The position numbers were made by a program, and so were the translations under genes. A stretch of DNA of 64,000 bases from Kitasatospora sp. NBC_01287 (lineage in GTDB: Bacteria > Actinomycetota > Actinomycetes > Streptomycetales > Streptomycetaceae). Numbering within the stretch: the first letter of the stretch is position 1; each line of letters opens with the position of its first letter. The notes under the pieces are model-generated. The model saw only the letters and a program-made list of their open reading frames with translations. It ran no database searches and was not told the origin of the DNA. Shown here one piece after another: positions 53,976-63,017 of the stretch. The stretch is taken from contig NZ_JAPEPB010000001.1 of assembly GCF_026340565.1 (NCBI RefSeq), positions 4,068,501-4,132,500 of the forward strand. Reading direction: 5' to 3'.

Positions 53976-54494
53976 TCAGCTGATCCGGGTGAGGATCCTC
54001 AGCACTTCGAGCGAACGCGGCGGCGTGTGCGGATCCTCGCCGTCGTTGACCGCGAGCAACTCGTGCGCGGCGGCCGCCGCCGCCACCGCCTCCGGCCAGT
54101 CGGGGTGGCCGAGGTAGGCGGCGGCCGGGGCGTCCGCGCCGACCTCGTGCAGGATCCGCAGCACCCGCAGCACGGCGGCGTCCACCAGAGCCGCTTCGGC
54201 GGCGTCCCGGACGATGGTGCCGATGTACTTCTCGGCCGACCAGCGGTCCAGCCAGCTGTCCTCGACCAGCCGGTAGACCGCGTCGGTGATGTCGCCGTAG
54301 CCCGCGCGGCCTTCCGCCCAGTACTCGTGCTGGAAGACGGGGTCGGCGAGCATGTGCAGGGCGGAGCGCAGCCGGGCGCGCCAGCGCCACCAAGGCAGAT
54401 CGTTGAGCGACATGCCGCCCATGGTGCTTGAGCGGCGCCCCGGACGAGAAGGGTTTCGTGGAGAGCTGTTCGAAGTTTCTGCGCTGACCGCCAT
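53976..54494 (-). CDS. SCO4402-family protein of unknown function
   Basis: 172 residues. The conserved part, SLNDLPWWRWRARLRSALHM then LADPVFQHEYWAEGRAGYGD and YRLVEDSWLDRWSAEKYIGT, is an actinomycete family of unknown function that sits beside purU in Streptomyces. The ATG at 54494 has TAGCAT seven bases upstream, the usual leaderless arrangement. ATGs at 54422 and 54413 give a shorter protein starting at the conserved block. It precedes purU on the same strand by 67 bases. Confidence 0.75.
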   Translation of the reverse strand: MAVSAETSNSSPRNPSRPGRRSSTMGGMSLNDLPWWRWRARLRSALHMLADPVFQHEYWAEGRAGYGDITDAVYRLVEDSWLDRWSAEKYIGTIVRDAAEAALVDAAVLRVLRILHEVGADAPAAAYLGHPDWPEAVAAAAAAHELLAVNDGEDPHTPPRSLEVLRILTRIS

Positions 54495-54651
54495 GGGAAG
54501 CGATGCTACGTTCCCGCTCCATCCGGATCTACACGCGTCCGCACACTGAGTTCATGCCTCGTTGGCGGCTCGTTCCGTTGTCCGCCCTCTGCCCGTGCGA
54601 ACCCCCGTCAAGGCTGGTGGCCCACCACGTCGATGGCAAGGGATGGCCGAG

Positions 54652-55962
54652 ATGACCGACGCACCTGGGGCGCGGCCGGAGCGGACCGGGCGCCACCGCG
54701 CGGCGGGGCTGGCCGCCGCGGCCGCGCTGCTCCCGGCCCTGCTCGCCACCGCCGGCTGCGGCGGTGCGGCCGACGCCAGCGCCAAGACCACGCTGACCGT
54801 GATGACCTGGGCACCGGCCGACACCGGCTCCACCGACCGGCCCGGCATGACCGCGCTGGCCACCGCGATCGGCGATGAGGTCAACACCCAGGGCGGCGTG
54901 GCCGGACGCCGGCTCAAGGTGCTCACCTGCAACGAGCACAACACCGCCGACGGGGCCGCCGCCTGCGCCCAACAGGCCGTTCAGGCCGGCGCGGTCGCGG
55001 TGATCGGCTCCTACAGCCAGTACGGCGACAGCTTCATGCCGCCGCTGGAGGCCAAGGGCATCCCCTTCATCGGCGGCTACGGCCTCTCCAGCCCCGAGTT
55101 CACCAGCCCGATGTCCTACCCCGTGGCCGGCGGCACGCTCGCGCTGATCGCCGGCAGCGGGCGGCAGCTGGTCGCGGCGGGCTGCCGGACGGTCGCGCTG
55201 ATCCGCCCCGACACCCCGGCCGGCGACGGCCTGGTCGGCGAGCTCGGCGCGGCGCTGCAGCCGGACGGCGTGAAGCTGACCGACGTCCGGGCCAAGGAGA
55301 CCTCCTCCGACTTCACCGCCCAGGCCCAGCAGGCGATCGGCGCCGACCTGCCGGGCAACTGCATCACCGCCGCCCTCAGCCCGACCCCCACCCTCAACCT
55401 GCTCGACGCGCTGCGCCGCCAGCCGCGCCGCAACACCCGGCTCGCCTCGGTGATCGGCAGCTTCCAGCAGTCCGTGGTGGACTCCACCGGCGGCGACGGC
55501 GGTCCGCTGAGCAGCGCCTTCGCGACCGGCTGGTACCCGCCGGAGGACTCGAAGGTCTGGGACCCGCTGCGCGACGTGGTGAGCACCCGGGCCGCCGCCG
55601 GGCTGACCACCATCGACGTCTCCGACCCCGGGGTGGAGACCACCTGGGTCGCCTACCAGGTCTTCCTGCAGGCCGTGCAGCACCTGGGCGACCAGCCGGT
55701 GACCACCAAGTCGCTGCGCGACCAGCTGGAGAACGGCGCCCCGATCAGCACCGGCGGCGCCACCCCGCCGCTCAGCTGGACGCTGACCAGCATGCTGGCC
55801 AGCGCCGACGCCCCGCGCCTGGTGAACACCTCGGTCACCTTCCAGCAGGTGCAGAACGGCCGGCTGGTCCAGTCGCAGCCGGGCTTCGTGGACGTGCGCT
55901 GGGTGCTGACCGGCGGCAGGCCGCCGGCCGGGCCCGGCACGTCCTCACCGTCCGCCTCTTGA
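54652..55962 (+). CDS. ABC-type receptor lipoprotein (periplasmic-binding protein type 1, Leu/Ile/Val type)
   Basis: 436 residues. A signal peptide with lipobox (LLATAGCGG) leads to a type 1 binding fold: TALATAIGDEVNTQGGVAGR, then VLTCNEHNTADGAAACAQQ and AVIGSYSQYGDSFMPPLEAK. It resembles branched-chain amino-acid receptors. No permease or ATPase gene is adjacent, so it may serve a transporter elsewhere or act as a sensor. Start uncertain: the ATG at 54652 has AAGGGA at good spacing; 54643 is possible. Confidence 0.8.
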   Translation: MTDAPGARPERTGRHRAAGLAAAAALLPALLATAGCGGAADASAKTTLTVMTWAPADTGSTDRPGMTALATAIGDEVNTQGGVAGRRLKVLTCNEHNTADGAAACAQQAVQAGAVAVIGSYSQYGDSFMPPLEAKGIPFIGGYGLSSPEFTSPMSYPVAGGTLALIAGSGRQLVAAGCRTVALIRPDTPAGDGLVGELGAALQPDGVKLTDVRAKETSSDFTAQAQQAIGADLPGNCITAALSPTPTLNLLDALRRQPRRNTRLASVIGSFQQSVVDSTGGDGGPLSSAFATGWYPPEDSKVWDPLRDVVSTRAAAGLTTIDVSDPGVETTWVAYQVFLQAVQHLGDQPVTTKSLRDQLENGAPISTGGATPPLSWTLTSMLASADAPRLVNTSVTFQQVQNGRLVQSQPGFVDVRWVLTGGRPPAGPGTSSPSAS

Positions 55963-56073
55963 GCCCCGCCTCCTGAACCACCTGCTGAACCACCTCCTGG
56001 GCCGCCTGCTGAACCACCTGCTGGGCCGCCTGCTGCCGCCGCTCGGGGTTCGCTCGCGCGGCCCTGGCCCCGC

Positions 56074-57426
56074 TCAGAGCGGCGGCGCGGCCGGGGCCGG
56101 GCCGAGCGTCGTGGTGCCCGGCGCGGCCTGGTGCCCCAACCCGCTGCGGTAGACGTCCAGTGCCGCCTCCAGCCGCCCGGTGCGGCGCAGCAGGTCGCCC
56201 AGCAGCCGGCACAGGTCCGCCAGGTCGGCCGCCGCACCCGCGCCGGCCAGCAGCTCCAGCGCGGTGCGGTAGTGCGCCTCGGCGGCCGCCGCGTCGCCCT
56301 GCTCCTCGGCGATCCGGCCCAGCAGCCGGTGCGCGGCGCCGCCGTGCACCGCGCCGCGGCCCGGGTGCAGCGAGTCCAGCAGGTCGGCCAGGAGCGCCGT
56401 CGCCTCCGTCGAGCGGCCGGCGCGGCGCAGCACGTCGGCCAGCTCGACGTCGATCTGCTGCAGGTAGAGGGTTGCCTGACCCCGCGCCAGCAGTTCGCGC
56501 GCGGTGCGCAGTTCGCGCTCGGCGGCGGGCAGGTCGCCGTCCTGGGCGCGCAGGTAGCCGCGCATCCAGTGGCAGTGCGCGAGTTCGGTGCGGATCCGCA
56601 GCTGCTGGTAGAGCTCCTGGGCCTTGGCGAGCGAGGCCTCGGCCTCGGCCGCCCGGCCCTCGGCGAGCAGCGTGCGGGCGACCCCGCGGTGCAGCCGGGC
56701 CACCAGCGCCGGGTCCGCCACCTGCGGGGCGAGCGCGAGGGCGAGGTCGGCGGCCTGGGCGGCGCGGCGGTGCGCGCCCAGGTCCATGTAGGGGGCTATC
56801 ACCGCGGAGTAGAGCAGCAGCAGGGCGTGCGGGTCGGCCAGGCCACCGGTGTTGAGCTGGTCGATCGCGCTCTCCAGCAGGTAGCACGCGTACCGCAGGT
56901 CGCCCGCGAGCAGGTGGGCCACCGCGCGGCCGCGCAGCGCGGGCACCCGGGCAGGCAGCGGGGCCTCCCGCAGCAGGTCCTCGGCGGCCTGGAAGTGCTC
57001 GATCGCCTGGTCGAGTTCGCCGGTGTCCAGCGCGCAGTCGCCCAGGCCCAGCAGGGCCGCCGACCACTGCTCGGCCAGGCCGTGCCGCTCGGCCTCGGCG
57101 GCGAGTTCGGCGAAGCGCGGGGCCGCCTCGGCCGGCTCGCCGGCGCAGAGCAGCTGGCGGGCCTCGGCCAGGCGCAGGCCGAGCTCGGCGGCCAGGTGCG
57201 GCGGCCGCCCGGTGGCGAGCTGCTCCACGCTGACCCCCAGGCGGTCGGCCAGGTAGCGCAGCGCCGTCCCGGAGGGGCGGACCCTGCCCGCCTCCAGGGT
57301 GGAGATGTACGCGGCGGTGTAGTCGGGCTCCGCGAGGGCGCGCTGGGTCAGGCCGCGCTCGGTGCGCAGCCGCAGCACCCGCGGGCCGATGCCGCTCTGG
57401 TCCGTCAGCTCGTTCATTCTCGTCAC
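56074..57426 (-). CDS. XRE-family regulator with TPR domain
   Basis: 450 residues. The HTH is GPRVLRLRTERGLTQRALAE followed by YTAAYISTLEAGRVRPSG. After residue 75 come about nine tetratricopeptide helices pairs, such as QWSAALLGLGDCALDTGELD and LGRIAEEQGDAAAAEAHYRT. The fold suggests control by a peptide or protein ligand. GTG at 57426 or ATG at 57417. Several ACTTAA/GCTTAA elements at 57,466-57,520 upstream could be its own sites. The end is followed by imperfect CTGCTGAACCACCT repeats (55,975-56,040). Confidence 0.85.
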   Translation of the reverse strand: MTRMNELTDQSGIGPRVLRLRTERGLTQRALAEPDYTAAYISTLEAGRVRPSGTALRYLADRLGVSVEQLATGRPPHLAAELGLRLAEARQLLCAGEPAEAAPRFAELAAEAERHGLAEQWSAALLGLGDCALDTGELDQAIEHFQAAEDLLREAPLPARVPALRGRAVAHLLAGDLRYACYLLESAIDQLNTGGLADPHALLLLYSAVIAPYMDLGAHRRAAQAADLALALAPQVADPALVARLHRGVARTLLAEGRAAEAEASLAKAQELYQQLRIRTELAHCHWMRGYLRAQDGDLPAAERELRTARELLARGQATLYLQQIDVELADVLRRAGRSTEATALLADLLDSLHPGRGAVHGGAAHRLLGRIAEEQGDAAAAEAHYRTALELLAGAGAAADLADLCRLLGDLLRRTGRLEAALDVYRSGLGHQAAPGTTTLGPAPAAPPL

Positions 57427-57534
57427 GCTCGCACAGGGTATTGCGGGGCGGGTCCGTCGGCACTAGCTTAACCGCCAACATAAGCAGATGACTTAACCAG
57501 GCTTACATTCGTACTTAAGTCGCTGCTTCCGGAC

Positions 57535-57665
57535 TCCCCCGCACCCTCAGCGCCCTCGCACGCCCTCAGCAGCCCCGCCGCACCCTCGGCACGCCCCTGT
57601 CACATCCGCCGCACCCTCGGCACCCCCAGCACACCCGACACCCGCCGCACCCTCGGCACCCTCCC
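57535..57665. repeat. Irregular CCGCCGCACCCTCGGCA repeats
   Basis: Three good copies of this 17-base unit and several shortened ones fill the leader of the secreted-protein gene at 57680. No T-runs or long dyads. The function is unknown; it probably arose by slippage. Confidence 0.6.
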
Positions 57666-57679
57666 GGAACGGAACCCCC

Positions 57680-58534
57680 ATGCGCATACGCCAGGCCCTC
57701 GTCAGCGGCGCCACCACCCTCGCCGCCGCACTCAGCCTGCTGGCCGCCGCCCCCGCGGCCAACGCCACCCCGGTCACCGCGGCCGCCACCACCCCCGCGA
57801 CGGCCGCGCCCAGCCCGGGCCCGCTGAGCCCGCCGCTGGTCAACGGCAGCGGCCCGGTCTGCTGGTTCGGCTCCTGCTACGACTACGTGTCGGGCCGTCA
57901 GGTGACCGACACCGACGGGGCGACGGTGCGGATGCTGCAGGCCGCGCCCGCGATCAAGCCCGGCGACACCGACTCGCACTCGCTCCAGGAGCTGGCGCTG
58001 CAGTCCAGCGACCAGAAGTCGACCGTGGAGATCGGCTGGACGGTCGACCTCGGGCTCAACGGCGACGTGCTGCCCCACCTGTTCGTCTACCACTGGGTGG
58101 ACGGCGCCACCAGCTGCTACAACGGCTGCGGCTTCGTCCAGGTCTCGCGGACCGCCAAGGCCGGCATGGCACTGCGGCCGGGCACCCCCGCCCGGTTCAG
58201 CATCCAGAACGTGGCCGGCGACTGGTGGCTCTTCTACAACGAGCAGGCCGTCGGCTACTTCCCCGGGTCACTCTGGAACGGGACCTACACCCGGGCCCAG
58301 GTCGTCACCGCCTTCGGTGAGGTGGCGCACGCCACGGGCAGCACCTGCGAGCAGATGGGCGACGGGCGCCCGGGCACCGCGCGGAGCGCCGGTTGGATCT
58401 CCGACTTCCACCTGCTCGGTGCCACCGACCGCTCCAGCCTCACGGTGGCCGCCACCAGCCCGGCCCTCTACTCCGCGGGCGCGGTCACCCCGACCTCGTT
58501 CCGCCTCGGCGGCCCCGGCACCGGCCCCTGCTGA
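57680..58534 (+). CDS. Secreted neprosin-domain protein
   Basis: 284 residues. A Sec signal peptide (MRIRQALVSGATTLAAALSL, cleavage near ANA-TPV) and an Ala/Thr/Pro linker lead to a beta-rich domain with VLPHLFVYHWVDGATSCYNG, FSIQNVAGDWWLFYNEQAVG and YFPGSLWNGTYTRAQVVTAF, then EQMGDGRPGTARSAGWI. This matches the neprosin (DUF239) domain known from plant digestive prolyl endopeptidases and found in Streptomyces. Whether both catalytic glutamates are present is not settled by eye. Cysteines at CWFGSC and CYNGC probably form disulfides. Confidence 0.8.
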   Translation: MRIRQALVSGATTLAAALSLLAAAPAANATPVTAAATTPATAAPSPGPLSPPLVNGSGPVCWFGSCYDYVSGRQVTDTDGATVRMLQAAPAIKPGDTDSHSLQELALQSSDQKSTVEIGWTVDLGLNGDVLPHLFVYHWVDGATSCYNGCGFVQVSRTAKAGMALRPGTPARFSIQNVAGDWWLFYNEQAVGYFPGSLWNGTYTRAQVVTAFGEVAHATGSTCEQMGDGRPGTARSAGWISDFHLLGATDRSSLTVAATSPALYSAGAVTPTSFRLGGPGTGPC

Positions 58535-58539
58535 CACCC

Positions 58540-58630
58540 GCTCAGGCCGTAGGCCGCCGAGCCCTCACCGGCAGTAGGCCGCCAAGCCCTCGGCCGTAGG
58601 CCGCCGAGCCCTCACGGGCCCGGCGGCCTA
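58540..58630. repeat. Repeats GTAGGCCGCCGAGCCCTCAC x3 with a distal inverted copy
   Basis: Three imperfect 20- to 27-base units lie between the convergent genes ending at 58534 and 58628. The last GGCGGCCTAC (58621-58630) is the inverse of the GTAGGCCGCC core, so the unit can fold into a hairpin with any copy; a likely shared terminator. Confidence 0.65.
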
Positions 58631-59728
58631 CAGCTGTGAGGGGCCGAGCGAGGGCAGGCCGGCCTGCTGGGCGATCGCGTTCCACAGGGTCGAGGCCTGG
58701 CCCTTGGCCGTGGTGGCGGTGCCGCTGGCCTGGTCGCCGGCCTGCAGGTTGGGGTCCTGGCCCACCTTGGTCGGATCGCAGCTCTGGGAGAAGTCGCCGG
58801 CCCAGGCCGCGTAGGAGTCGTCCGCGTTGGCGGAGGCCTGCCAGGCCTGGTTGAGCTGGGTGACCAACTGGGCGCCGGTCGGCAGCTTGTCCACCTTGAG
58901 CGCGGCGAGGCTGGTCACCAGCTGCTTGCGCTGCGTCGAGGCCTGGGTGAGCGCGGTCTGCGCGGCGCCCGGGTTGTCGCACTTCTTCACCGCGCCGACC
59001 GCGCCGATCACGGCCTGGCGGCTCGCGTTCGCGGTGCCGAGCAGGGTGGAGAGCGCCTGGGCCTGGGCCTGCGCGTCGGGGCTCAGCGCACTGCCGCCGG
59101 CGGAGGCGCCGGCCGAGGCGCTGGGCGAGGCGCCGGTGCTCGCGGCCGCCGTGTGCTTGGCCTTCGGCTTGGCCTTGGCGTCATCGCCGCTGCCGCTGGC
59201 CAGCACCCCGACCAGGATGCCGCCGACCACGCAGGCCGCCACCACGCCGCCGACCACGGCCTTGCGGGAGAAGCGCCCGGCGGGCTCGGGCTCGGGCAGC
59301 GAGGCCCGGCCGAGCCGGGTGGTCTGCTCGTTGGGGGGCGGGTAGGCGGGCCCACCCTGGTAGCCGGGGGTGTGCGGATACTGGGCGGGGTCGGTGAAGC
59401 TCTGCTGGCCGCCGAAGGTGGCCACCGGCTCGCTGGTCGGGTAGGGCGGCAGGTACTGCGTCTCACCGGCCGCGACGGGGGCCGGCTCGGCGGCGTACCC
59501 GGTCGGCTGCTCGCCCCAGGGCGCCCCGGGCGCGAGGTACTCGGGGCCGCCCTGGTACTCCCCCTGACCCTGGTAGCCGGGCCCGCCGTGCGGCGGCTGC
59601 GGCCCGGCCTGCTGGTGCGGCGGCTGCTGCGGCGGCTGCTGCTGCTGCTGCGGGGCGGCCGGCTCCGGGCGGAACAAGTCGTCCAGGTTGAAGTCACCGG
59701 AGTTGGGGTACGAGCGGCGCTGGCTCAA
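58628..59728 (-). CDS. Single-pass membrane protein with disordered Pro/Gln-rich N-terminus
   Basis: 366 residues. About 140 residues of Pro/Gln/Gly/Tyr-rich cytoplasmic sequence, then one transmembrane helix (AVVGGVVAACVVGGILVGVL, near residue 165), an Ala/Ser-rich linker and a helical extracellular domain with two likely disulfide cysteines (KKCDNPGAAQTA and FSQSCDPTKVG). It starts at TTG (59728) with GAGGA upstream. The layout recalls Streptomyces membrane proteins of unknown function near cell-envelope genes. No enzyme motif. Confidence 0.72.
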   Translation of the reverse strand: MSQRRSYPNSGDFNLDDLFRPEPAAPQQQQQPPQQPPHQQAGPQPPHGGPGYQGQGEYQGGPEYLAPGAPWGEQPTGYAAEPAPVAAGETQYLPPYPTSEPVATFGGQQSFTDPAQYPHTPGYQGGPAYPPPNEQTTRLGRASLPEPEPAGRFSRKAVVGGVVAACVVGGILVGVLASGSGDDAKAKPKAKHTAAASTGASPSASAGASAGGSALSPDAQAQAQALSTLLGTANASRQAVIGAVGAVKKCDNPGAAQTALTQASTQRKQLVTSLAALKVDKLPTGAQLVTQLNQAWQASANADDSYAAWAGDFSQSCDPTKVGQDPNLQAGDQASGTATTAKGQASTLWNAIAQQAGLPSLGPSQL

Positions 59729-60018
59729 CGCGAATCCTCACCTGTGCACGGCCGTAGGCACAGCGGTACGGTCAGCGGCGGCCGGGCGGTCCCTCTGGTG
59801 GCGGACCGCCCGCGCTGTCTGTCCGGTGTGCGCACCCGGGCCTTCCTCGGTTCTGCCGCACGCTCGGCTGACGGCGGACCACACTTCTGCTGGAGTTCCT
59901 CGGAACGTCCGGCCCACGCTACCGGTTCACCGCTACGGGTGACCACGCGGGCGGGGCGTGACCTTCGCGACCAGGGCCGCGTCCGGCTCCCCCGCGGTGC
60001 GCGGCCGTCAAATGTCCC

Positions 60019-61395
60019 TCACGCGGCCTCCACCTCCGCCCGCTGCTGGAACTCGCGCACCACCCGGTGCTCCCGGTACGGCTCCAGCCGCCGCCGGAAG
60101 TCGTCCAGGTACTCCACGCCCCGGTTGGAGCGCAGCCCGCCCAGCAGCCGCATCGCCTGGGCCCCGGTCTCGCAGGCCCGTTCGATCTCGCGCTGCTGCA
60201 ACTGCGCGGTGGCCAGCAGCACCAGGTCCACCGCCCGGCGCCGCACCCGGGTGACCGGGTGCAGGTCGAGGGCGATCCTGGCCTGCCGCTCGGCCTGCTT
60301 GGCCAGCTCCAGGTCCCGGTAGCAGTGCGCCAGTTCGTCGGCGAGGTAGGCCTCGTCGAAGTGCGCGATCCAGTCCGGGTCGTCCTGCGGGTTGCGCTGC
60401 TCCATCGCGGCGACCGCCTTGGCCGCCACCAGCTCGCAGGATCGCACGTCCCCCAGCAGCGCGTGGCCGCGCGCCTCGGCGGCGTAGAACATCGCCATCG
60501 CGGTCGGGGTGGCCACCGAACGGGCGCCCTCCTGCGCGGCCCGGGCGAGTTGGGCGATCTCCCGGGGGTTGCCCAGGGTGGCCGCCAGGTGGCTCATCGA
60601 GGCGGCCAGCACGTAGCCGCCGTAGCCCCGGTCGTCGGCGGCCTGGGCCAGGCGCAGCGCCTGGATGTAGTACCGCTGGGCCAGCCCGGGTTGGCCGGTG
60701 TCCACCGCCATGTAGCCGGCCAGTTCGGTCAGCCTGGCCACCGCGCCGAACAACTGACGCCCGGTCTCCTCCCGGTAGCCCCCGCTGAGCAGCCCCGAGA
60801 CCACGCTGTTCAGGTAGTGCACCACCACCGGGCGCACGTGCCCGCTGCCGAAGCGGTGGTCCAGGTCGACCAGCATCTCGGTGGTGGCCCGGATCGCCGC
60901 GACATCGGCCGGCCCCACCCGCGGGCCGCCGGTGCGGGCGACCACCGGGTCCGGCGGGGTGATCAGCCAGTCCCGGCTGGGCTCGACCAGCGCGGAGGCG
61001 GCCACCGTGGCGCCGCCCAGGAAGTCGCGGCGGCTGACGTCGCTGCGCCACAGCTCGCAGACCTGCTCCAGCGCGCCGCTCAGCGTGGGAGCGAACTGCA
61101 GGCCCACGCCCGAGGTCAGGTTCTTGCCGTCGGCCATGCCGATCTCGTCCACGGTCACCCCGCGGCCGAGCTTGCGGCCCAGCGCCTCGGCGATCACCGC
61201 CGGTGCCTGGCCGCGCGGTTGCTGGCCGCGCAGCCAGCGGGCGACCGAGGTCTTGTCGTAGCGCAGATCGAGCCCGTGCTCGGCGCCGCAGAGGTTGACC
61301 CGGCGGGCGAGACCCGCGTTGGAGCAGCTCGCCTCCTGGATCAGCGACTGCAGACGCTCGTTGGGCTGTCGTGCGACGAGTGGTCTCGCGGCCAT
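60019..61395 (-). CDS. TPR-type transcriptional regulator (SCO4441/NsdA-like)
   Basis: 458 residues. The N-terminal 100 residues contain an HTH-like region (NERLQSLIQEASCSNAGLAR, YDKTSVARWLRGQQPRGQAP). RRDFLGGATVAASALVEPSR follows, resembling a Tat motif but internal. From about 190 there are TPR helices (GQPGLAQRYYIQALRLAQAA, LAKQAERQARIALDLHPVTR). Such proteins are conserved across Streptomyces, and NsdA is a known negative regulator of development and antibiotic production. GGGGAGGCG precedes the ATG at 61395; the longer frame to 61662 is rejected. The specific role is inferred. Confidence 0.78.
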   Translation of the reverse strand: MAARPLVARQPNERLQSLIQEASCSNAGLARRVNLCGAEHGLDLRYDKTSVARWLRGQQPRGQAPAVIAEALGRKLGRGVTVDEIGMADGKNLTSGVGLQFAPTLSGALEQVCELWRSDVSRRDFLGGATVAASALVEPSRDWLITPPDPVVARTGGPRVGPADVAAIRATTEMLVDLDHRFGSGHVRPVVVHYLNSVVSGLLSGGYREETGRQLFGAVARLTELAGYMAVDTGQPGLAQRYYIQALRLAQAADDRGYGGYVLAASMSHLAATLGNPREIAQLARAAQEGARSVATPTAMAMFYAAEARGHALLGDVRSCELVAAKAVAAMEQRNPQDDPDWIAHFDEAYLADELAHCYRDLELAKQAERQARIALDLHPVTRVRRRAVDLVLLATAQLQQREIERACETGAQAMRLLGGLRSNRGVEYLDDFRRRLEPYREHRVVREFQQRAEVEAA

Positions 61396-61854
61396 GGGCT
61401 TCGCCTCCCCAGCGCCCCCCGGTTCCGGCCGGCGGGCGTCGACTCTGCTGCTCTGGTGCCTGCCCGCCGGGTGGGCCCCGCGAAGGGGCTCCGACGGCGC
61501 GCCGACTACCCGGCCAGTGAAGGAACTTGAGGCCAGGTTAGCGATCAACGACACCATCGGGATACCCATGCGGACGACCGGATCAGCGTGCGCGCCCGGC
61601 TGAATGCTCCTGTGCGCCCCCGCTGCGCCCACCCGGACGACGGGAGGCGAACGCCAGGGCAACGCCGCGCCAACGCCTGCGGAGCGCCACCTTCCGCGCC
61701 AGGGCGCGCCACCTCATCGGGCGCGCGGGACCGGGCCGGGGGACCACTCGTGCGGCAGCGCGGCCCGCACCGCCGCTCACCGGTTCGGGTGACATTGGCG
61801 GCTCACGGCCACTGTCCCCGCGCCACCCCGTAACCCGCCCCACCAAGGGCAGTT
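61396..61854. other. Divergent intergenic region
   Basis: 459 bases between the TPR regulator and the Prim-Pol gene. The part 61,510-61,580 is relatively poor in G+C and is the likely promoter area for the regulator. I see no dyad or gene in it. Confidence 0.4.
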
Positions 61855-62589
61855 GTGCAGCACGTGGAAGAGACCCCAGGAGCCCCGGAACAGGGCAGTG
61901 ACGGAAAACCGATCTCCCCGCTCTTGATCGAGGCGGCCAGGTACGCGGAGGAGCGGCACTGGGAGATCGTGCCCGGCACCCACCTGATCGAGGGGGACGG
62001 CCCGGCCCGCTGCTCCTGCGGCGTGCCGGACTGCCCGCTGCCGGGGGCGCATCCCACCACCCAGGACTGGCTGCGGCGGGCCAGCGCCGGCCCCGGCGTG
62101 ATCCGCCGCTGGTGGACCGAGAACCCGGCCGCCTCGATCCTGCTGCCCGCCGGGCGCTCCTTCGACGTGCTGGACGTCCCCGAGGTGGCCGGCTGCCTGG
62201 CGCTGGCGCGGATGGAGCGGCTGGAGCTGCAGCTCGGCCCGGTCCTCTCGGCGCCGGCCGCGCCCGGCCTGCGCGGGCGGCGGCTGCTCTTCCTGGTGCT
62301 GCCCGGCGCACTGGCCAAGCTGCCGGAGATGCTGCGCAAGCTCGGCTGGCAGCCCGGGCGGCTGGATCTGACGGTGCGCGGCGACGGGGACTGGGTGGTC
62401 GCGCCGCCCTCCCGGGTCGGCCCGTACAGCTTCGCGCAGTGGGCCAGGCCGCCGTCCGCGCTCAACCGCTGGCTGCCGGACGCCGCCGAGCTGATCAACC
62501 CGCTCGCCTACGCCTGCGGCCGGGACGCGCCCGCCGCCCGGCTGGTCCCGCCGCCGGGGCCGCAGCAGCAGGCGGCGCCGGTGCGCTGA
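61855..62589 (+). CDS. Bifunctional DNA primase/polymerase (Prim-Pol) domain protein
   Basis: 244 residues from a GTG at 61855. AARYAEERHWEIVPGTHLIE and ARCSCGVPDCPLPGAHPTTQ DWL give the Prim-Pol start with its Cys/His cluster. GPGVIRRWWTENPAASILLP follows, then GRLDLTVRGDGDWVVAPPSR. The domain is usual in plasmid and phage primases, but this short chromosomal form occurs widely in Streptomyces with unknown function. The catalytic Asp pair (DVLDVP) is present; there is no helicase part. A replication or repair role is only inferred. Confidence 0.8.
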   Translation: MQHVEETPGAPEQGSDGKPISPLLIEAARYAEERHWEIVPGTHLIEGDGPARCSCGVPDCPLPGAHPTTQDWLRRASAGPGVIRRWWTENPAASILLPAGRSFDVLDVPEVAGCLALARMERLELQLGPVLSAPAAPGLRGRRLLFLVLPGALAKLPEMLRKLGWQPGRLDLTVRGDGDWVVAPPSRVGPYSFAQWARPPSALNRWLPDAAELINPLAYACGRDAPAARLVPPPGPQQQAAPVR

Positions 62590-63017
62590 GACCGCCCGGC
62601 CCCGGCCGACGCGGCGTCAGATCGATGGGCGGGCCCGGTCGCCGGGTCCGCTCTCCGGCATGCCGCCTACCCGGCGGACATCGGGGCAAGCCGCTCGGAC
62701 GAGTGACAGGACGCGGCGGTTGGCGCCTACCACCCAGGGGATGAATGGGGCAGGCAGCGATCAGGCAAATCCGAGCGAAAGGGACAACGAAAAGGACACA
62801 GCCCAGGGCGAGGAGAACCGGGGACACCAGGACCGGGGGAGCCGCAGGGGAGGCCTGGACGGGGAAGCCGGGCGCGGCACGGGGGGAACCTCGGGGGGAA
62901 AGGCGGGGGGAGAGTAAGAGCGGGGGAACAGGGGCGGGAAGGGTGGGGGAACAGGGTGGGGACCCGCTGAGGCCCCGGCGCGTGGGGACGCGCCGGGTCC
63001 TCAGCGCGTGCGCCGGC
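62590..63017. other. Intergenic region with purine-rich and G-tract DNA
   Basis: No convincing gene. A possible 58-codon ORF from 62742 (MNGAGSDQANPSERD) is purine-rich and unlike its neighbours in codon use. From 62,870 to 62,964 the plus strand has at least eight runs of four to six G, so G-quadruplex formation is likely. On the minus strand these are C-runs just past the dtxR terminator. Confidence 0.6.
62965..63006 (-). terminator. Hairpin after the DtxR gene
   Basis: CGCTGAGGCCCCGGCGCG (62965-62982) pairs with CGCGCCGGGTCCTCAGCG (62989-63006), 17 of 18 positions, six-base loop. It begins 12 bases after the stop at 63018. Confidence 0.88.

Noticed and set aside
62742..62917. Possible small hydrophilic protein after the Prim-Pol gene
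   Set aside because: Purine-rich composition continuing into G-runs, poor third-position G+C at its start, no family; more likely structural DNA.
62870..62964. 6C-type small RNA on the minus strand because of three runs of six C
   Set aside because: The C-runs are not in hairpin loops as that RNA requires.
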